Below are positions 32,551 through 42,992 of a stretch of 64,000 bases of DNA, in pieces. A model generated the notes under the pieces. That model was not told the origin of the DNA, ran no database searches, and worked only from the letters and a program-made list of their open reading frames with translations. This DNA comes from Chloranthus sessilifolius (Eukaryota > Streptophyta > Magnoliopsida > Chloranthales > Chloranthaceae): positions 69,095,901 through 69,159,900 of the forward strand of contig CM037591.1 in assembly GCA_021018995.1 (NCBI GenBank), read 5' to 3'. How positions within the stretch are numbered: position 1 is the stretch's first letter; each line of letters starts with the position of its first letter. Both the position numbers and the translations under genes were made by a program.

Positions 32551-33893
32551 CTGGGGCAACAAAACAGTCACATCAAAGCAGATCAGTGACAAAGGAACCA
32601 TTTATGTGCACAACATCAAGGGAAGGTAAGTGTGCTCATCCTCTTTTTGCTCATTGTCAAAATAAAGATACACACACACAAAAAATATATATATAATAAA
32701 ATGAATAAATCCTTTCTTTTTAGATTGAAATTGTAAAAAAAAAATCCCTTCCTTTCTATCCTAAAAAAAATAATAAAGTAAAATAAAATAAATTTCCCTT
32801 TTCTTCTATGTTTCAAAATAAAAGCTAGTTGAAATAAAAAATCATCATCAAAATTAAAGAGCCCTTCTTTTATGTTTAAAAAAAATAAAAAAACAACAAA
32901 ACAAAAAAAACAACAACAAAAAAAAGAGACACAAAAAAGCAGTCTTATTGTTTACTAAAAAAAAAGAGAAAGAAAAAAAAGAAGAAGTCCTTCCGTTTAG
33001 AAAAACTAAAAACAAAAAAAACAATTCCATCATCTTATAAAATCCTAAAAACACAAAAAGAATCCTTTCTTTATCAAAAAAGAAAAAAAATCCTTCTTTT
33101 ATATTTAGAAAAACAAAAGTTAAAAACCAAAAAAAAATCCTTTTCGTTATGGTCTGTAAAATCAAAAAATTCTCCTTTCAAAAAAAATCCCTCCTTTTAT
33201 GACCATAGAATAAAAAAAAAATCGTTCTCTTAGAAAAAAAAAAAAAAAACTAAAACCAAAAAATATATATATCCAAGGTAGAATCATTTTCCTTAATTAA
33301 TTGAAGAAAAAAATCAAAAAAAGAAAAGCATTCTCCTTGATTAATTCTCAATATATATAGGAACCAAAAAAAAAATCATCATTCTCTTAATTAATCATCC
33401 AAAAAAAAGAAGAGAGAAAGAAAACTAAAAATTCCCTTTCTCCTAAGTAGTTTTCAAAATGATATGTAAAATCTTGGCCTCACATTTAAGATAAAAACAA
33501 AAAAAATAAAAAAATAAAATAAAACCCCTTTTCTAAGCACAAATAGAAAAAATATATATTATGCACCAATAAAACCCATAAAACCACAAAAATAAGGCAT
33601 TATTCATTCACACATCATCAGTCAACATGCTTACAACGGAAATGAACCATTTGTCATCTAGAAATGCAAGATCATAATCACATTTGCATGAAAAAGCAAG
33701 AAAAATCAAGAAAAAAAAGAGTTTTAAATGATTACCTTATGAAGAAGAAGGGGTCATTGGTCTAGCGTAAGCCTTCGATCGATCCACAAGCAAAGTAACG
33801 GTAATAGGGCACACGTAGAGGCAATGTAAAGGAACTCTAAAGGGGGGAGCAGTTTTCGGTTTTAAAGAGGAAGAGGGGGAAAATTTTGAAATA
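32551..33893 (-). other. Leader exon and long T-rich leader intron of antisense gene 1
   Basis: On the minus strand a short leader exon (about 33893-33736) ends CTTCATAAG followed by GTAATCATT. The intron runs to CTGTTTTGTTGCCCCAG at 32551, one base before the ATG at 32549. The 1185-bp intron is strongly T-rich on the transcribed strand (A-rich as printed, 32640-33735), made of decayed AAAAAATCCTTCTTTTAT-like units. U-richness is a feature of plant introns. Gene-free otherwise. Confidence 0.6.
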
Positions 33894-33917
33894 ATGCCCC
33901 ATAGCCCGAGTTCGGGC

Positions 33918-34062
33918 AGTTTAAATCTCGCAGTCAAACCTGGTGCAACTATTAGTTGCGCCAGGCAAGTTTTCACCCCCCCTTTAGCTTGGTGCAACTA
34001 TTAGTTGCGCCAGGCTATCTTTGGGCCCATAATGGCCTGGTGCAACTAATAGTTGCGCTAGG
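33918..34062 (-). promoter_or_regulatory. Antisense promoter module 2: three 27-bp palindromes and TATA-like box
   Basis: The palindrome (half C(C/T)TGGTGCAACTA, centre, TAGTTGCGCCAGG) starts at 33939, 33988 and 34036, spacing 49 and 48 bp. On the minus strand GATTTAAACTGCCCG (TTTAAA at about 33921) follows about 12 bp after the array, then the leader exon. Module 1 has the same neighbouring words (AGGTTTGAC next to the first palindrome and TGCCCGAA), so the modules are paralogous. Confidence 0.75.
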
Positions 34063-34068
34063 CACTCA

Positions 34069-34510
34069 GGCTAGGTTTTGGGGCCTGAGTGCATTTCGGT
34101 CATCCTTCGACTTCCTTTTGGGGCCTGAGTGCATTTCGTCCCCACTTCCTTTTGTTTGTTTGTTCTGTCACTTCCGACAGATGCACGCGCTTTCAAGGCG
34201 GCATTTCGGTCATCCTTCGACTTGCCAAGAAAGTCGTGTTAAAAAAAGGACGGGCCGAGGTCAACAAGCACCCCGGTCCTACACACAAGGAAAATCCAAA
34301 AAATATAATCCCCACAGAGAAGCCGGAAATATTCACGAGACAAATCCACATAAAATTCCAAAAAAATCACATAAAAATCCAAAAATCCACATAAAATGAT
34401 AACTCCAAAATTCCAAAAAATTCACATAAGATAGTAGTTTTAAAATTTAAAAAAAATCCCATAAAATAACAGTTGAAAAATTAAAAAAAATTGCATAAAA
34501 TGATAGAAAA
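34069..34510. repeat. Direct repeats and A-rich repeats upstream of antisense module 2
   Basis: TTTTGGGGCCTGAGTGCATTTCG occurs twice (34076-34098 and 34116-34138), and GCATTTCGGTCATCCTTCGACTT occurs at 34090 and 34201. From 34281 to 34510 decayed CACATAAAATTCCAAAAAA-like units of about 25-30 bp make a low-complexity block. Confidence 0.75.
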
Positions 34511-35800
34511 ATCAAAAACAGATTTGAACTCCCCACAGAGTGCACAAGCATAAAGCAGTAAAATATGAATATTTTATCAATAATGCAGCTGTGCCACATT
34601 GAAGTCCTGAGTTGGAGGTTCGCCTCGGATCTTTGGATCCTGCCTTAAGGCAGGAGCAATGGTGTTGGTCTCGGCCAAACAATCAATGTTTTGATCGAGT
34701 CAACTCCACTACTAAATCTTTGCGATGAGCGCTTCATTTTGGACTCATGTGAACTTAAGTGTCTTAAGCTTCAGATTCTCCGTTGGAAAAGGTCAATTGT
34801 TGGTTGAGACCAACCTATTGAGAATGAGATTATGTGTCAATCAAACTATGTGTAACCATGCATTCAGAAGGGTTCATTTCCCTTTTATTTTCTGTAGGCT
34901 TAAAACCTGTATGGGCAACGGTATCCCTATAAAGTTTATGCCATGCGTCTGGGTATCCGTATGATGGTCGTTTGTCCCCATAAATTATACCCGGGTCGGA
35001 GCTTCCATCGCCTTTGTTGTTGCTTATTGCCCCTAATGGGTGCGTGCTTATGCATAATTAATTGATGTTTATGATCATTGTTGGCAGAAACCAGGATTGG
35101 ATGTCCCTTTCGGATAGGCACCTGATAACTGGTTGGATCTGTTTAGTGGTATTTGAAGCTGGACGCTCTGGTTCATGTGGATCTGGGGCACATTTTGAAA
35201 AATGGCACACACTCCTAAAAAGTGTTGGGACATCTATTCACTTCGCTCAGGTGGTCATGCTAAATAAACTTTGGGATCGATGGGATCGCCCAAAGATCTC
35301 GAACCCTGCTTTCAGTAGGGGCACCCGCGAATAATCCGATGAGGTCATCAAATACCTCGTAGGATTGGACGCAAATTGTGGAGCCTTGCGTATGTTTACT
35401 TTGCGCCTATCTTTGAATGTGGGTCGATCACCCCTCTTAATTACGAAGTGGTTGCATTCAGAATGAATCTCGAACACCAATCACCTTCAAATCATCTCGA
35501 GAAGCGGACGCTCCTCTCGACTAATGGGCTTTCGCAACTCATGAGGCGAATGTTTTTCCCAGCTATTTGGCTTTCGCAACTCATCCACCTCAGTAATGCC
35601 CAGTAATGTTGCTATGCGCTTGAGAACTGATTACCTCGAGAAATGAATGATTAGACTGGCACTCCAGGGCTTTCGTTGGCTCACCATGTTACTCACCTGA
35701 TCTTTGAAGTTCGTTCTAAATGCAACGGACTCGTCGGTAATGCCTTGGGCCTCTTTGGATGTCTCTTTTCTTTGTCATACGATCATTGGTGATCGGATAC
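34511..35800 (+). other. 3' untranslated region of element C
   Basis: No gene recognised on either strand. It contains a perfect palindrome CCTGCCTTAAGGCAGG at about 34639-34654, and two copies of GGGCTTTCGCAACTCAT-like sequence (35526 and 35569). Otherwise nothing notable; it leads to the polypurine tract. Confidence 0.6.
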
Positions 35801-35814
35801 CAAAGAGGGGCATC
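35801..35814 (+). promoter_or_regulatory. Polypurine tract (element C)
   Basis: CAAAGAGGGGCATC immediately precedes TGTAGACACCC, the LTR start. It marks this LTR as the 3' LTR of C. Confidence 0.75.
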
Positions 35815-37401
35815 TGTAGACACCCAAATTTAGCCCAAGGCCCAATCGAAACACATTTCAAGAAAGGCACATTTCTGAGCTTTTGATGGCATGTATAGAA
35901 CCCTTAGGAATCACCCTAAACCCTTAGGAATCCCCCTAGATCCCTTAAGAACCTACCCCGAACCTTTTGAAACCAACCCTGACCCTTAGAACACTTTCCG
36001 AACCATAAACCTAACCTTCCCAAGAAATAAGGAGGAGGGGTACACCGAAACTAGCTGCAACCCTCTACAGTGACCCACTCCTATACCTTTGAGGAGTAGA
36101 GGTCGTCAAATTTCTAACAGTCCAAGAATCGCCCCAATCGGAGGTGTACTTTAAAAGATATGGCAAACCGAACCCTAGGGGCGAAAAAGGTAAAACCATG
36201 TGGCCCCCCCTAGGAATTTGGCACAACTAATAGTTGCGCCAGGTATAAATTTTGCCTGGCGCAACTATTAGTTACGCCAGGCAAATCTTCCCAGGCTAGG
36301 TTCAACAGTGGGCCCCACCCCCGCGAGCTCACTTCCAGGCATTGTTCTTCACTGTTTTACAGTACATTTGCCTGGCGCAACTACAGACATATGAACAATG
36401 ACTGTTGGGTTTTACCCCGAATTTCATGTTTGGGGTTTGACTTGTTGACCACCTCGATCTTTGGGGTGTGTTTTGATAGTTCTGTTGCACCCATTCCTTG
36501 CCTATTTGCAACCCTCCAAGTGGCCTAAAGCCTCACCCCATCATCCACCATGAGAACCACCTTCACACCTTTCGAAGCTCTCAAAATCCTAGGAAACCTT
36601 AGATTTGGGATCACCTAATTGCTAACCTCAATTAGCAAAGAAGTTGCCTCCTAACCCACCCTTTTCCTATTAATAGAGCCCCCCTCCCCTTGGTTTAAGG
36701 GTTGAGAATTTTGGCCTAAGAGAGAAAGAGCTTGAAGTGAGAAGATCTTTCTTCCTTTGGTGCACACTTCCCATACAAATTCCAGAATTCCAAAACCTCC
36801 TTTGAGTGATATTTTTCATCTTAGATCCCTTAGTTTAGGTATATGCTACCCATTCACCTTCCCTCTCTACCTCTTAGTTAGCAAGCCTTAGAGGTTAGAA
36901 CACCTCTTTCCACCATACAAGCCTTCAAAAGCTCATCAAAGCAAGCCAACACAAGCCTCTCCTACGGTGTTTCAAGGGCCCGAGGGCTCCGACTCTCCCC
37001 TTTCTTCTCCTATCTCTTTCTAGCTCCCTCCATCCTCCCATTTGTGCTGTTACGCCGTCGATTTTTCGGTAGGAATGGAGTGGCGCAAATAGGATTCTAA
37101 GCCCTTTTGGGCAAGAGGAAGCTATTTTATTTTCTTTCATTTCATTTTATTTTTGGTTATTAGTAGAGACCACGTTAAGCGGGTTGATCGGGTGCCTAAC
37201 ACCTTCCCGATCGATATCCGAAGCCCCTACCCAAGAGCCTTTGGTGTAGACCGGATTCAGAGTCATAGTTTTAGCACTTCGGTGCTCATAAAAAAGAACT
37301 AGGTATCCCGGGACACCGAAAGCTTCAGGTGGCAACTCTATATTTTTTTTTGTTAGAGAGCGCATCGTCGCAACAAGATTGTATCGATTCCCACGGTTGC
37401 A
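35815..37401 (+). repeat. LTR shared by elements C and C2 (about 1.59 kb)
   Basis: It starts TGTAGACACCCAAATTTAG, the usual Tat LTR start. It contains two full and one half copy of the 27-bp palindrome (36217-36383), a TATTAATAGAG word near 36668, and the Tat-type R/U5 words GACCACGTTAAGCGGGTTG, GGTGCCTAACACCTTCCCGA and AGGTGGCAACTC. I place the end at CACGGTTGCA (37401) by similarity to Tat LTR ends; the primer site that should follow is not clearly recognisable, so this end is approximate. Confidence 0.75.
36217..36383. promoter_or_regulatory. 27-bp palindromes in the U3 part of LTR C
   Basis: Copies at 36217-36243 (TTTGGCACAACTA half) and 36255-36281 (CCTGGCGCAACTA half), and a half site at 36371-36383. 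The neighbouring CAGGCTAGGTT word is shared with antisense module 2. They lie about 285 bp upstream of a TATA-like TATTAATAGAG (36668). Confidence 0.8.
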
Positions 37402-38643
37402 CAAGAGTCTTTGCCGCAGAACCTATTTAGGGTACGAGAGCCACCCGAAAAGGGAATTCAAAAGGCCCTGAAATCCTTAAATCTTTTCATTTATCAAAAT
37501 TAAAAAAAATCAAATAATAATAAAATAAAATAAAACCCAGAAATAGTGTCTTATGTGGTGCTGGCACAACGACATGATCGTACCCTTCGTCATCCAGTAG
37601 GGGAAGGAGGAAGCTTTATAGGCCCCACCCAAGGCACCCGTACTCTACCCGATACATAGCCATGTCATTGGCTATGAACCTGGCGTACGCCGATCCCGAC
37701 TCATCCCAGCCACATTCTCATAAAAATTCCCATACCGAAGAGGCTTTCACTTCCGTCCCCCTCACCCAATCAACCATCACCATCACCGGCCCATTCGGTG
37801 CCCTTATTTTCCCTTCCACCACTTCCCAAAATATATAAAACCCAACCCCCCATTCCCCATTATTTTCCAAAGCCATGCCCTCCTCCATGACCATTCCAAA
37901 CCTATCTCATTTTCCATTCACACCCACCCTGCCCCATCCTCCACTTTCACCAATATACCCTATTTTTCATTCGTCCGATGTGTACCCAATCCACCCGCAT
38001 TTATCCATGTCGCATCTGAATCCCCACACATCCCTCCATTCATCCAGGTCAAGCCAATTTCTACCGGAGCCATGACCAGCTTTCCTCTCTCATCCTCCAC
38101 ATCTACGCCCCATACATCTTACCCATACATGCCTAATCCATCCACCAATTCCCCACCTCATTTCTCCAACCCACCTCATATCCCACCACTTACCCGAGTC
38201 ATGCCCGATTTTATCGAGGCCATGCCCAATTTTCCCTCTTCATCCACCCCTTTCATGCTCCTCCAACCCTTAAATACCCTATCACCATCCAATCCCCCTT
38301 CCATGGCCATGATGGAGGAAATAGTCCAAGCCTACAATAGGTGGAAGGCCTCCCAACACATCCCCTCTCATCCCACCACACATTCATGGATCCATCCCAT
38401 ACCCTATTGAGCCTTTATGGCTCATTCCCCCATGACCCCCATCAACCCCCATCATCCACACCATCCAACACCCCATCACCCACATACACCAAGAGCCCAT
38501 GGCCGACCCACCAAGTGCCCATGGTCCAGATCCATCATGGGCCCATGGCCTAGACCCATCACACCAAGACCCAAACCCATCAAGGGCCCATGGCCCAAAC
38601 CCACCAAGGGCCTATGGCCTAGACCCACCAAGGGCCCATGGCC
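37402..38643 (+). mobile_element. Element C2: second Tat/Ogre copy, leader and start of gag, cut by E
   Basis: Directly after the LTR come a leader of about 260 bp (no gene, A-rich at 37500-37535) and the start of a Tat gag in the same orientation. The LTR thus has a polypurine tract on its left and a leader/gag on its right, an LTR-internal-LTR-internal arrangement. C2 continues beyond the right end of the window, behind elements E and D. Confidence 0.75.
37662..38643 (+). pseudogene. gag: gag fragment of element C2
   Basis: ATG at 37662 (MSLAMNLAYADPDSSQPH) gives the gag N-terminus that is missing from C. SVPLTQSTITITGPFGALIF aligns with C at 17520. A TAA follows at about 37836, then proline-rich sequence with MMEEIVQAYNRWKASQ (cf. 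MIEEMFEAYSMWKASQ in C) and the 24-bp repeat (GGGCCCATGGCC units, 38480-38643). Several frameshifts. Element E interrupts at 38644. Confidence 0.8.
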
Positions 38644-39023
38644 TGTTAAGCAATGAAAAATACCATTTTTTACCTCCTAATTTGACCTTTGATGGACCCT
38701 TGAGTTGACTAATAATGTGTTTTGAGTATATTTTATAGATAAGAAATACATTACAGTCTTAGTGTATACATCCATCTAAAAAGGCCAAAGAAGCAATCTG
38801 TTGCTCAACATGTGCTCATATAGCCCAAAGGTCAGCCAATCAAACAATCCATAGAGCCTTAGAAGTTCATGAGAATGTCATGGGCCCAATTGGGTATGCT
38901 TGGGACCAAGTGCAGTTGCAAGAAATGAATATTGAACCCACTAAGAGGCTACTGTGTGCTGACAGATGAAGGGCAGGGCCCCAAAGGATGTGTGCTAGTT
39001 GTGAAAACAAAGGATATAACTTG

Positions 39024-39633
39024 TCGAGAGGCTATTTCAACCTGTCGACAGGTTTGGATGCTTAGAATGAAGCTGTCGAGATCTTCTCAGTACCTGTCGA
39101 GATGTTCTGAAAGTGCATGCTTATCTATCGAGAGGTTTTAAAGATTGGTTTATAAGCTGTCAAGAGGTATTGAGGTGAAAGAGTGAAGAGTTCGAGAGGT
39201 TCACAGAACCTGTCGAGTTGTATAGTTCATCCTGTCGAGAGGATATCTATAGATGCAGGGGAAATCGAGAGGTTCCATCCACATCTCAAGAGGTTCCCTA
39301 GAACCTAACGAGCAGTCAACACCATCCTATCGACACCTTACCTGAAGCTGCAATCATTGGCACGAGGTTGAGAGCAACCTGTCGAGCACAATCTCCATCC
39401 CGTCAAAAGCTCAACTGGAGCCTTATAAGAAGTCGACAGGATCATGTATAACCTTTCGACAGGATGCATGAAGACTGGACATAAGTTAAGAATTTTTGTC
39501 AACCTATCGAGCATTGCTACCAATCCTGTCGAGAAGTCCTCGATCCTATCAAAAGCCATAGGCAACCTGTTGATTGAAGGGCCAAGCAGACTTAGAACTT
39601 GTCGAGAGTTTCCCTTAACCTCTCGACACTCGA
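39024..39633. repeat. CCTGTCGAGAGG array in LTR E
   Basis: About 25 degenerate copies of CCTGTCGAGAGG or the palindrome CCTGTCGACAGG. TCGA-core starts I read: 39024, 39045, 39076, 39097, 39128, 39160, 39192, 39213, 39235, 39265, 39286, 39308, 39330, 39362, 39382, 39403, 39433, 39456, 39507, 39529, 39549, 39570, 39602, 39623, 39630. Nearly all distances are 20-23 or 30-32 bp (one 51, last one 7), that is, two, three or five helical turns. Confidence 0.9.
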
Positions 39634-39905
39634 AGTAGGAACATCTCAATTCCTTTCACAAGCAGTTGCCAACTCTAGTGCTCTGTGCACATATTCCAAG
39701 GCACGTCAGTAACCCCTGAGGGTATTTTTGGTACACAACTCCACGCAAATGGGAACTCTAACCACTTCACATGCTCTTATCCAGTTTGGACCAATGGATG
39801 GAAAGCTTCTAGAAGTAAAATCAGCCACATCAGCAGTTCAAAATAACAGAATTATTCTCTTGAGCTCTAATTGGCTGAAACGGATCAGAAGACAAAGAGG
39901 AAGAG

Positions 39906-39913
39906 TATAAAAG
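39906..39913 (+). promoter_or_regulatory. TATA box of LTR E
   Basis: TATAAAAG in the context AAGAG..CATTAAGAACTT, about 270 bp after the motif array. Confidence 0.7.
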
Positions 39914-40892
39914 CATTAAGAACTTACAGAGCTGGGTATCCAAAACTTGAGAGTGCTCAGGCAAAAATCTGAATTCCCATCTCCAACATTCCTTCCCTCT
40001 TTCTTCTTCCCCATTCTATCCTCAGCCAATCATGGTTCGCTAAACCTCTTTAGTGGCTAGGGTGAGGTTGAGAGCTGTAAATTGAGAGGTTTAAAGCTTT
40101 GTAAGAGGATTAGATTACACAGATTGTAGATCTGGCCACAATTGGAGTGTAAGTTGTATTGGTTCAGTGATTGTTGAATGTAAAGTTAATTTAGATCCAT
40201 AAATCTCTTATTTGTCATCTGAACTTCCTAGATCTAATATCCCTGTGGATGCATGAGCTTGTAGCCTTGCATCCACAACATCCACAATAGTTTACCTATT
40301 CTAATTAAGTCCCTTGAAGAAGTGAAATCTCTGGGATTATCTTTAATCATTCAAGTAGACAGATCATATCCTTTGGTTTACTCTAATTCTCTGGTCTAGC
40401 TTAGATTCTTATACCTTGCATCTGAGCTTGTAGCCAGATGAAGGATTGTTGTAAATTAATTATATACATTGCCTTTGAAGCAATTGATTTTCAGTGAAGA
40501 CCAAAATCCCTAGCTGCTACTCACCACCTTTTGATTTTAATCCTTTTTCTTAACTCTAAGTTTCAATCAGTTCTGGATCACTTGTTGTTATCTTCAATTC
40601 CCTATAGTTTTATAAAGTGACAACTCTTAAAACCTCCCTCTTTCCTATTTTGGCTTTGTTTTAAAGTAGGATAGGCTAAAGTGCCAGATCTATTAGAGAT
40701 CTGGTGATTTACCCCATTTTAAAGCACATTTCGCTATGGACCTACCCTCACTTACCCCTTAAAGCTTACTGCAACAGTCCTAGTTCTTGTAGGACTTCTC
40801 GCTTACCTTGATCCCATTTATCTATGATTTAGCCTTTTAATTTGTTGTTTTAACTCTTTAATAATTGTATGGTAAGCAAGACAACAAGTTTT

Positions 40893-40910
40893 TTACACCG
40901 CTGTCGGGGA
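40893..40910 (+). promoter_or_regulatory. Degenerate primer binding site (element E)
   Basis: TTACACCGCTGTCGGGGA aligns with the Athila tRNA-Asp site TGGCGCCGTTGCCGGGGA with five differences, mostly G-to-A or C-to-T. It lies 6 bp after the LTR end. The leader up to 41228 is T-rich and non-coding. Confidence 0.75.
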
Positions 40911-41228
40911 TCTGTATTTTAAAAATTGGTAGATCTAAGTTTTTCTTATTTTAAATTTTGATTTATAATTGCTGGTTTTGTGTAACTAATTGTTGCTGTA
41001 GTTTTTTGTAGTTTAATTTTGTGATTACAGATCTGGATTTGTTATTTTGAGAGGAGCATTGTGCTAATTGGAGCCGCAAGCTGTGCCAAAGTTTGCATTT
41101 CCTAACTCTCTTTATATTTCTAGATTTATAATTTTTAGATCTACAGCATCAGTTGTGTGTTTTTGAAATTGTTTTGCTGAAATCTGTGCTATAATTTTTA
41201 TGTGTTGTACTTGTTTCCTGTTGTGTGT

Positions 41229-42948
41229 ATGCTTGGTAGGATATCTCTCAATCCTGAGATTCTCCTTTTATATCTTGAAGTTGAGAGGCTTCTCAGATCT
41301 AAGCAACCCATACATACACCTACGATTGATTGTGATAGTTCTGCAATGGGTGAACAACCTAGGACATTGAAAGAATTCAATGCACCAGGAGTGTACAATT
41401 TCCCCTTCTGCATTCAATTCCCTGCTGTCTAAGGAAACTATGAGATTAAATCTTCAATCATATAGATGCTATCCTCATACCATGGTCTGAGCAAAGAAGA
41501 TCCACACAAGCACATTGATGAATTTCTAGGACTGTGCACTACTTTCAACATTGCAGGTTTGGGGGAGGAAGCAACCAGGTTGAGACACTTTCCTTTTTCA
41601 TTAAAGGATAGGGCCCGAACTTTGTTGTCAATGCTCTCAACTAATAGTATTCAATCTTGGAATGACCTTCAATGTCAATTTTTGGCCAAGTTTTTTCCCA
41701 TGTCCAAAACAAGTCAGCTGAGGAAGACCATCCTTTCATTTGCTTAAGCCCCAACTGAAGACTTTCACCAAGCATGGGAAAGATTTAAGGAGCTATTGAA
41801 GTAATGTCCCCATCACCAAATTCCTGAATAGCAACTTATTCAAAGTTTCTATCAAGGAATTGATCCTAAGAGTAGGGACATGGTTGATGCCTCATGTGGT
41901 GGTACTTACCTCCACAAGATAGCTGATGAGGCTTAGGAGTTGTTTGATATCATTAGTGAAAACTCCATGCAAAGGGAGACTTTGTCAAGGGACATTGAGA
42001 CCCCTGTTAGATTGGTGAGAGAGAACCCTACAAGAGGAAAAATGTATGAGGTTAGTGGATACAATGATTTGGAAAGGAAGGTGGACAGCGTGACTCAAAT
42101 ATTTGATAAGCTCATGGGAGCAATGCAGTCACCAATGACTGCCAAAGTGGAGGAGGCATGTGTCACTCACTCCCTTGAGGAATGTCCCTCTACTGCCCAA
42201 TTTCCAGACCTTGTGATGGAACATGTGAATGCTGCTCAGTCCTTTGGACAACAGCCTATTGCTGGTTATCATTGGAGAAACCACCCCAATTTGCGGTGGA
42301 GATAAGATACCTTCCAAAACTAGTAGAAGTAGCAACCACAACAGCAATGCATGCCTTATAGGAATGCCCAGCCATACTGGCAGAACTACTTTCGAAAGCC
42401 CCAATACTAGCAGCCTATGGCCCAGCCAATGTCACAACCTGTGCATCAAAGTGCACTAGCCTCAACAACCTCTAGATCCCTCACATTTGAAGAGCAAGTT
42501 CTGGCTTCATTGCAGAATTGGGGTCCTTTGTCACAAACTATTAATTCCCATAGCTAAAGTATTAAGAAGATAGAGGACCATCTTGGTCAGCTATCTAATT
42601 CTTTGAATAGGAGAGAGGAGGGAAAACTATATAGTTAGCCCATGAACAACCCAAAAGGGCAGTATATGGTGGGTGAGACTTCTTCATATGAAGAAGCTAA
42701 ATCTGTCACCACTTTGAGGAGTGGAAGGCTTGTTGATAACAAAGTTGGTATTGAGCCTAATGTGAAAAGAGCAAGGAATGAAAGAACAACCCATGTTGAT
42801 ATGCAGCAGGAGCAGTATATGAGAAACAAGGGGGGTGTTGATGTGCCCCAACAGAAAACTGAAAACAAAAATAAAGAAAAATCTGATGAGATTACTAAGG
42901 CAACAAATGGGAGATTAGTACCCCATTTGTCATTTTCCAATGCATTGT
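41229..42948 (+). pseudogene. gag: gag of element E
   Basis: ATG at 41229 (MLGRISLNPE) matches the B and D starts. The gag domain includes EQPRTLKEFNAP, LSSYHGLSKEDPHKHIDEFL, FPFSLKDRARTLLSMLS and KTSQLRKTILSFA. The zinc knuckle is partly lost: only ACVTHSLEECPS remains near 42155, lacking the middle of the CCHC. In-frame stops include 41430, 41463, about 41745, 41802 (TAA, same codon as in B), 41830, 41935, and several at 42303-42560. The linker NPKGQYMVGETSSYEE, VTTLRSGRLVDNKVG runs to the TAA at 42948. Confidence 0.88.
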
Positions 42949-42992
42949 AAGCACCTTCTCCTTTTGATAAGGGGAATGCTGAAGTTGAGGAG

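Larger units (their letters stand above)
17520..37401 (+). mobile_element. Element C: Tat/Ogre-lineage Ty3/gypsy with two antisense accessory genes
   Basis: The element is visible from within gag to its 3' LTR; its 5' end is displaced left by element B. The order is gag, protease with G-patch-like motif, RT, RNase H, second (archaeal-type) RNase H, integrase, then about 9 kb with two antisense genes, polypurine tract and LTR. The second RNase H, the G-patch and the TGTAGACACCC LTR start are hallmarks of the Tat lineage. All sense genes are broken by stops and frameshifts. It shares its right LTR with the adjoining copy C2. Confidence 0.88.
38644..40886 (+). repeat. 5' LTR of element E (2243 bp)
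   Basis: It starts TGTTAAGCAATGAAAAATACC, similar to the TGTTAAGACCTGAAAAGTACC of B, and ends GACAACA before the PBS. It contains the CTGTCGA array (39024-39633), a TATAAAAG box (39906), and GAGCTTGTAGCC words near 40256 and 40428 that are shared with the B/D LTRs. Confidence 0.88.

Noticed and set aside
32640-33735. Microsatellite of independent origin
   Set aside because: It is A-rich and repetitive, but flanking splice sites and the ATG position make a leader intron of the antisense gene the better explanation.
33736-33893. A short protein gene in the leader exon region
   Set aside because: The open stretch is short and lies in the proposed untranslated leader; no similarity is seen.
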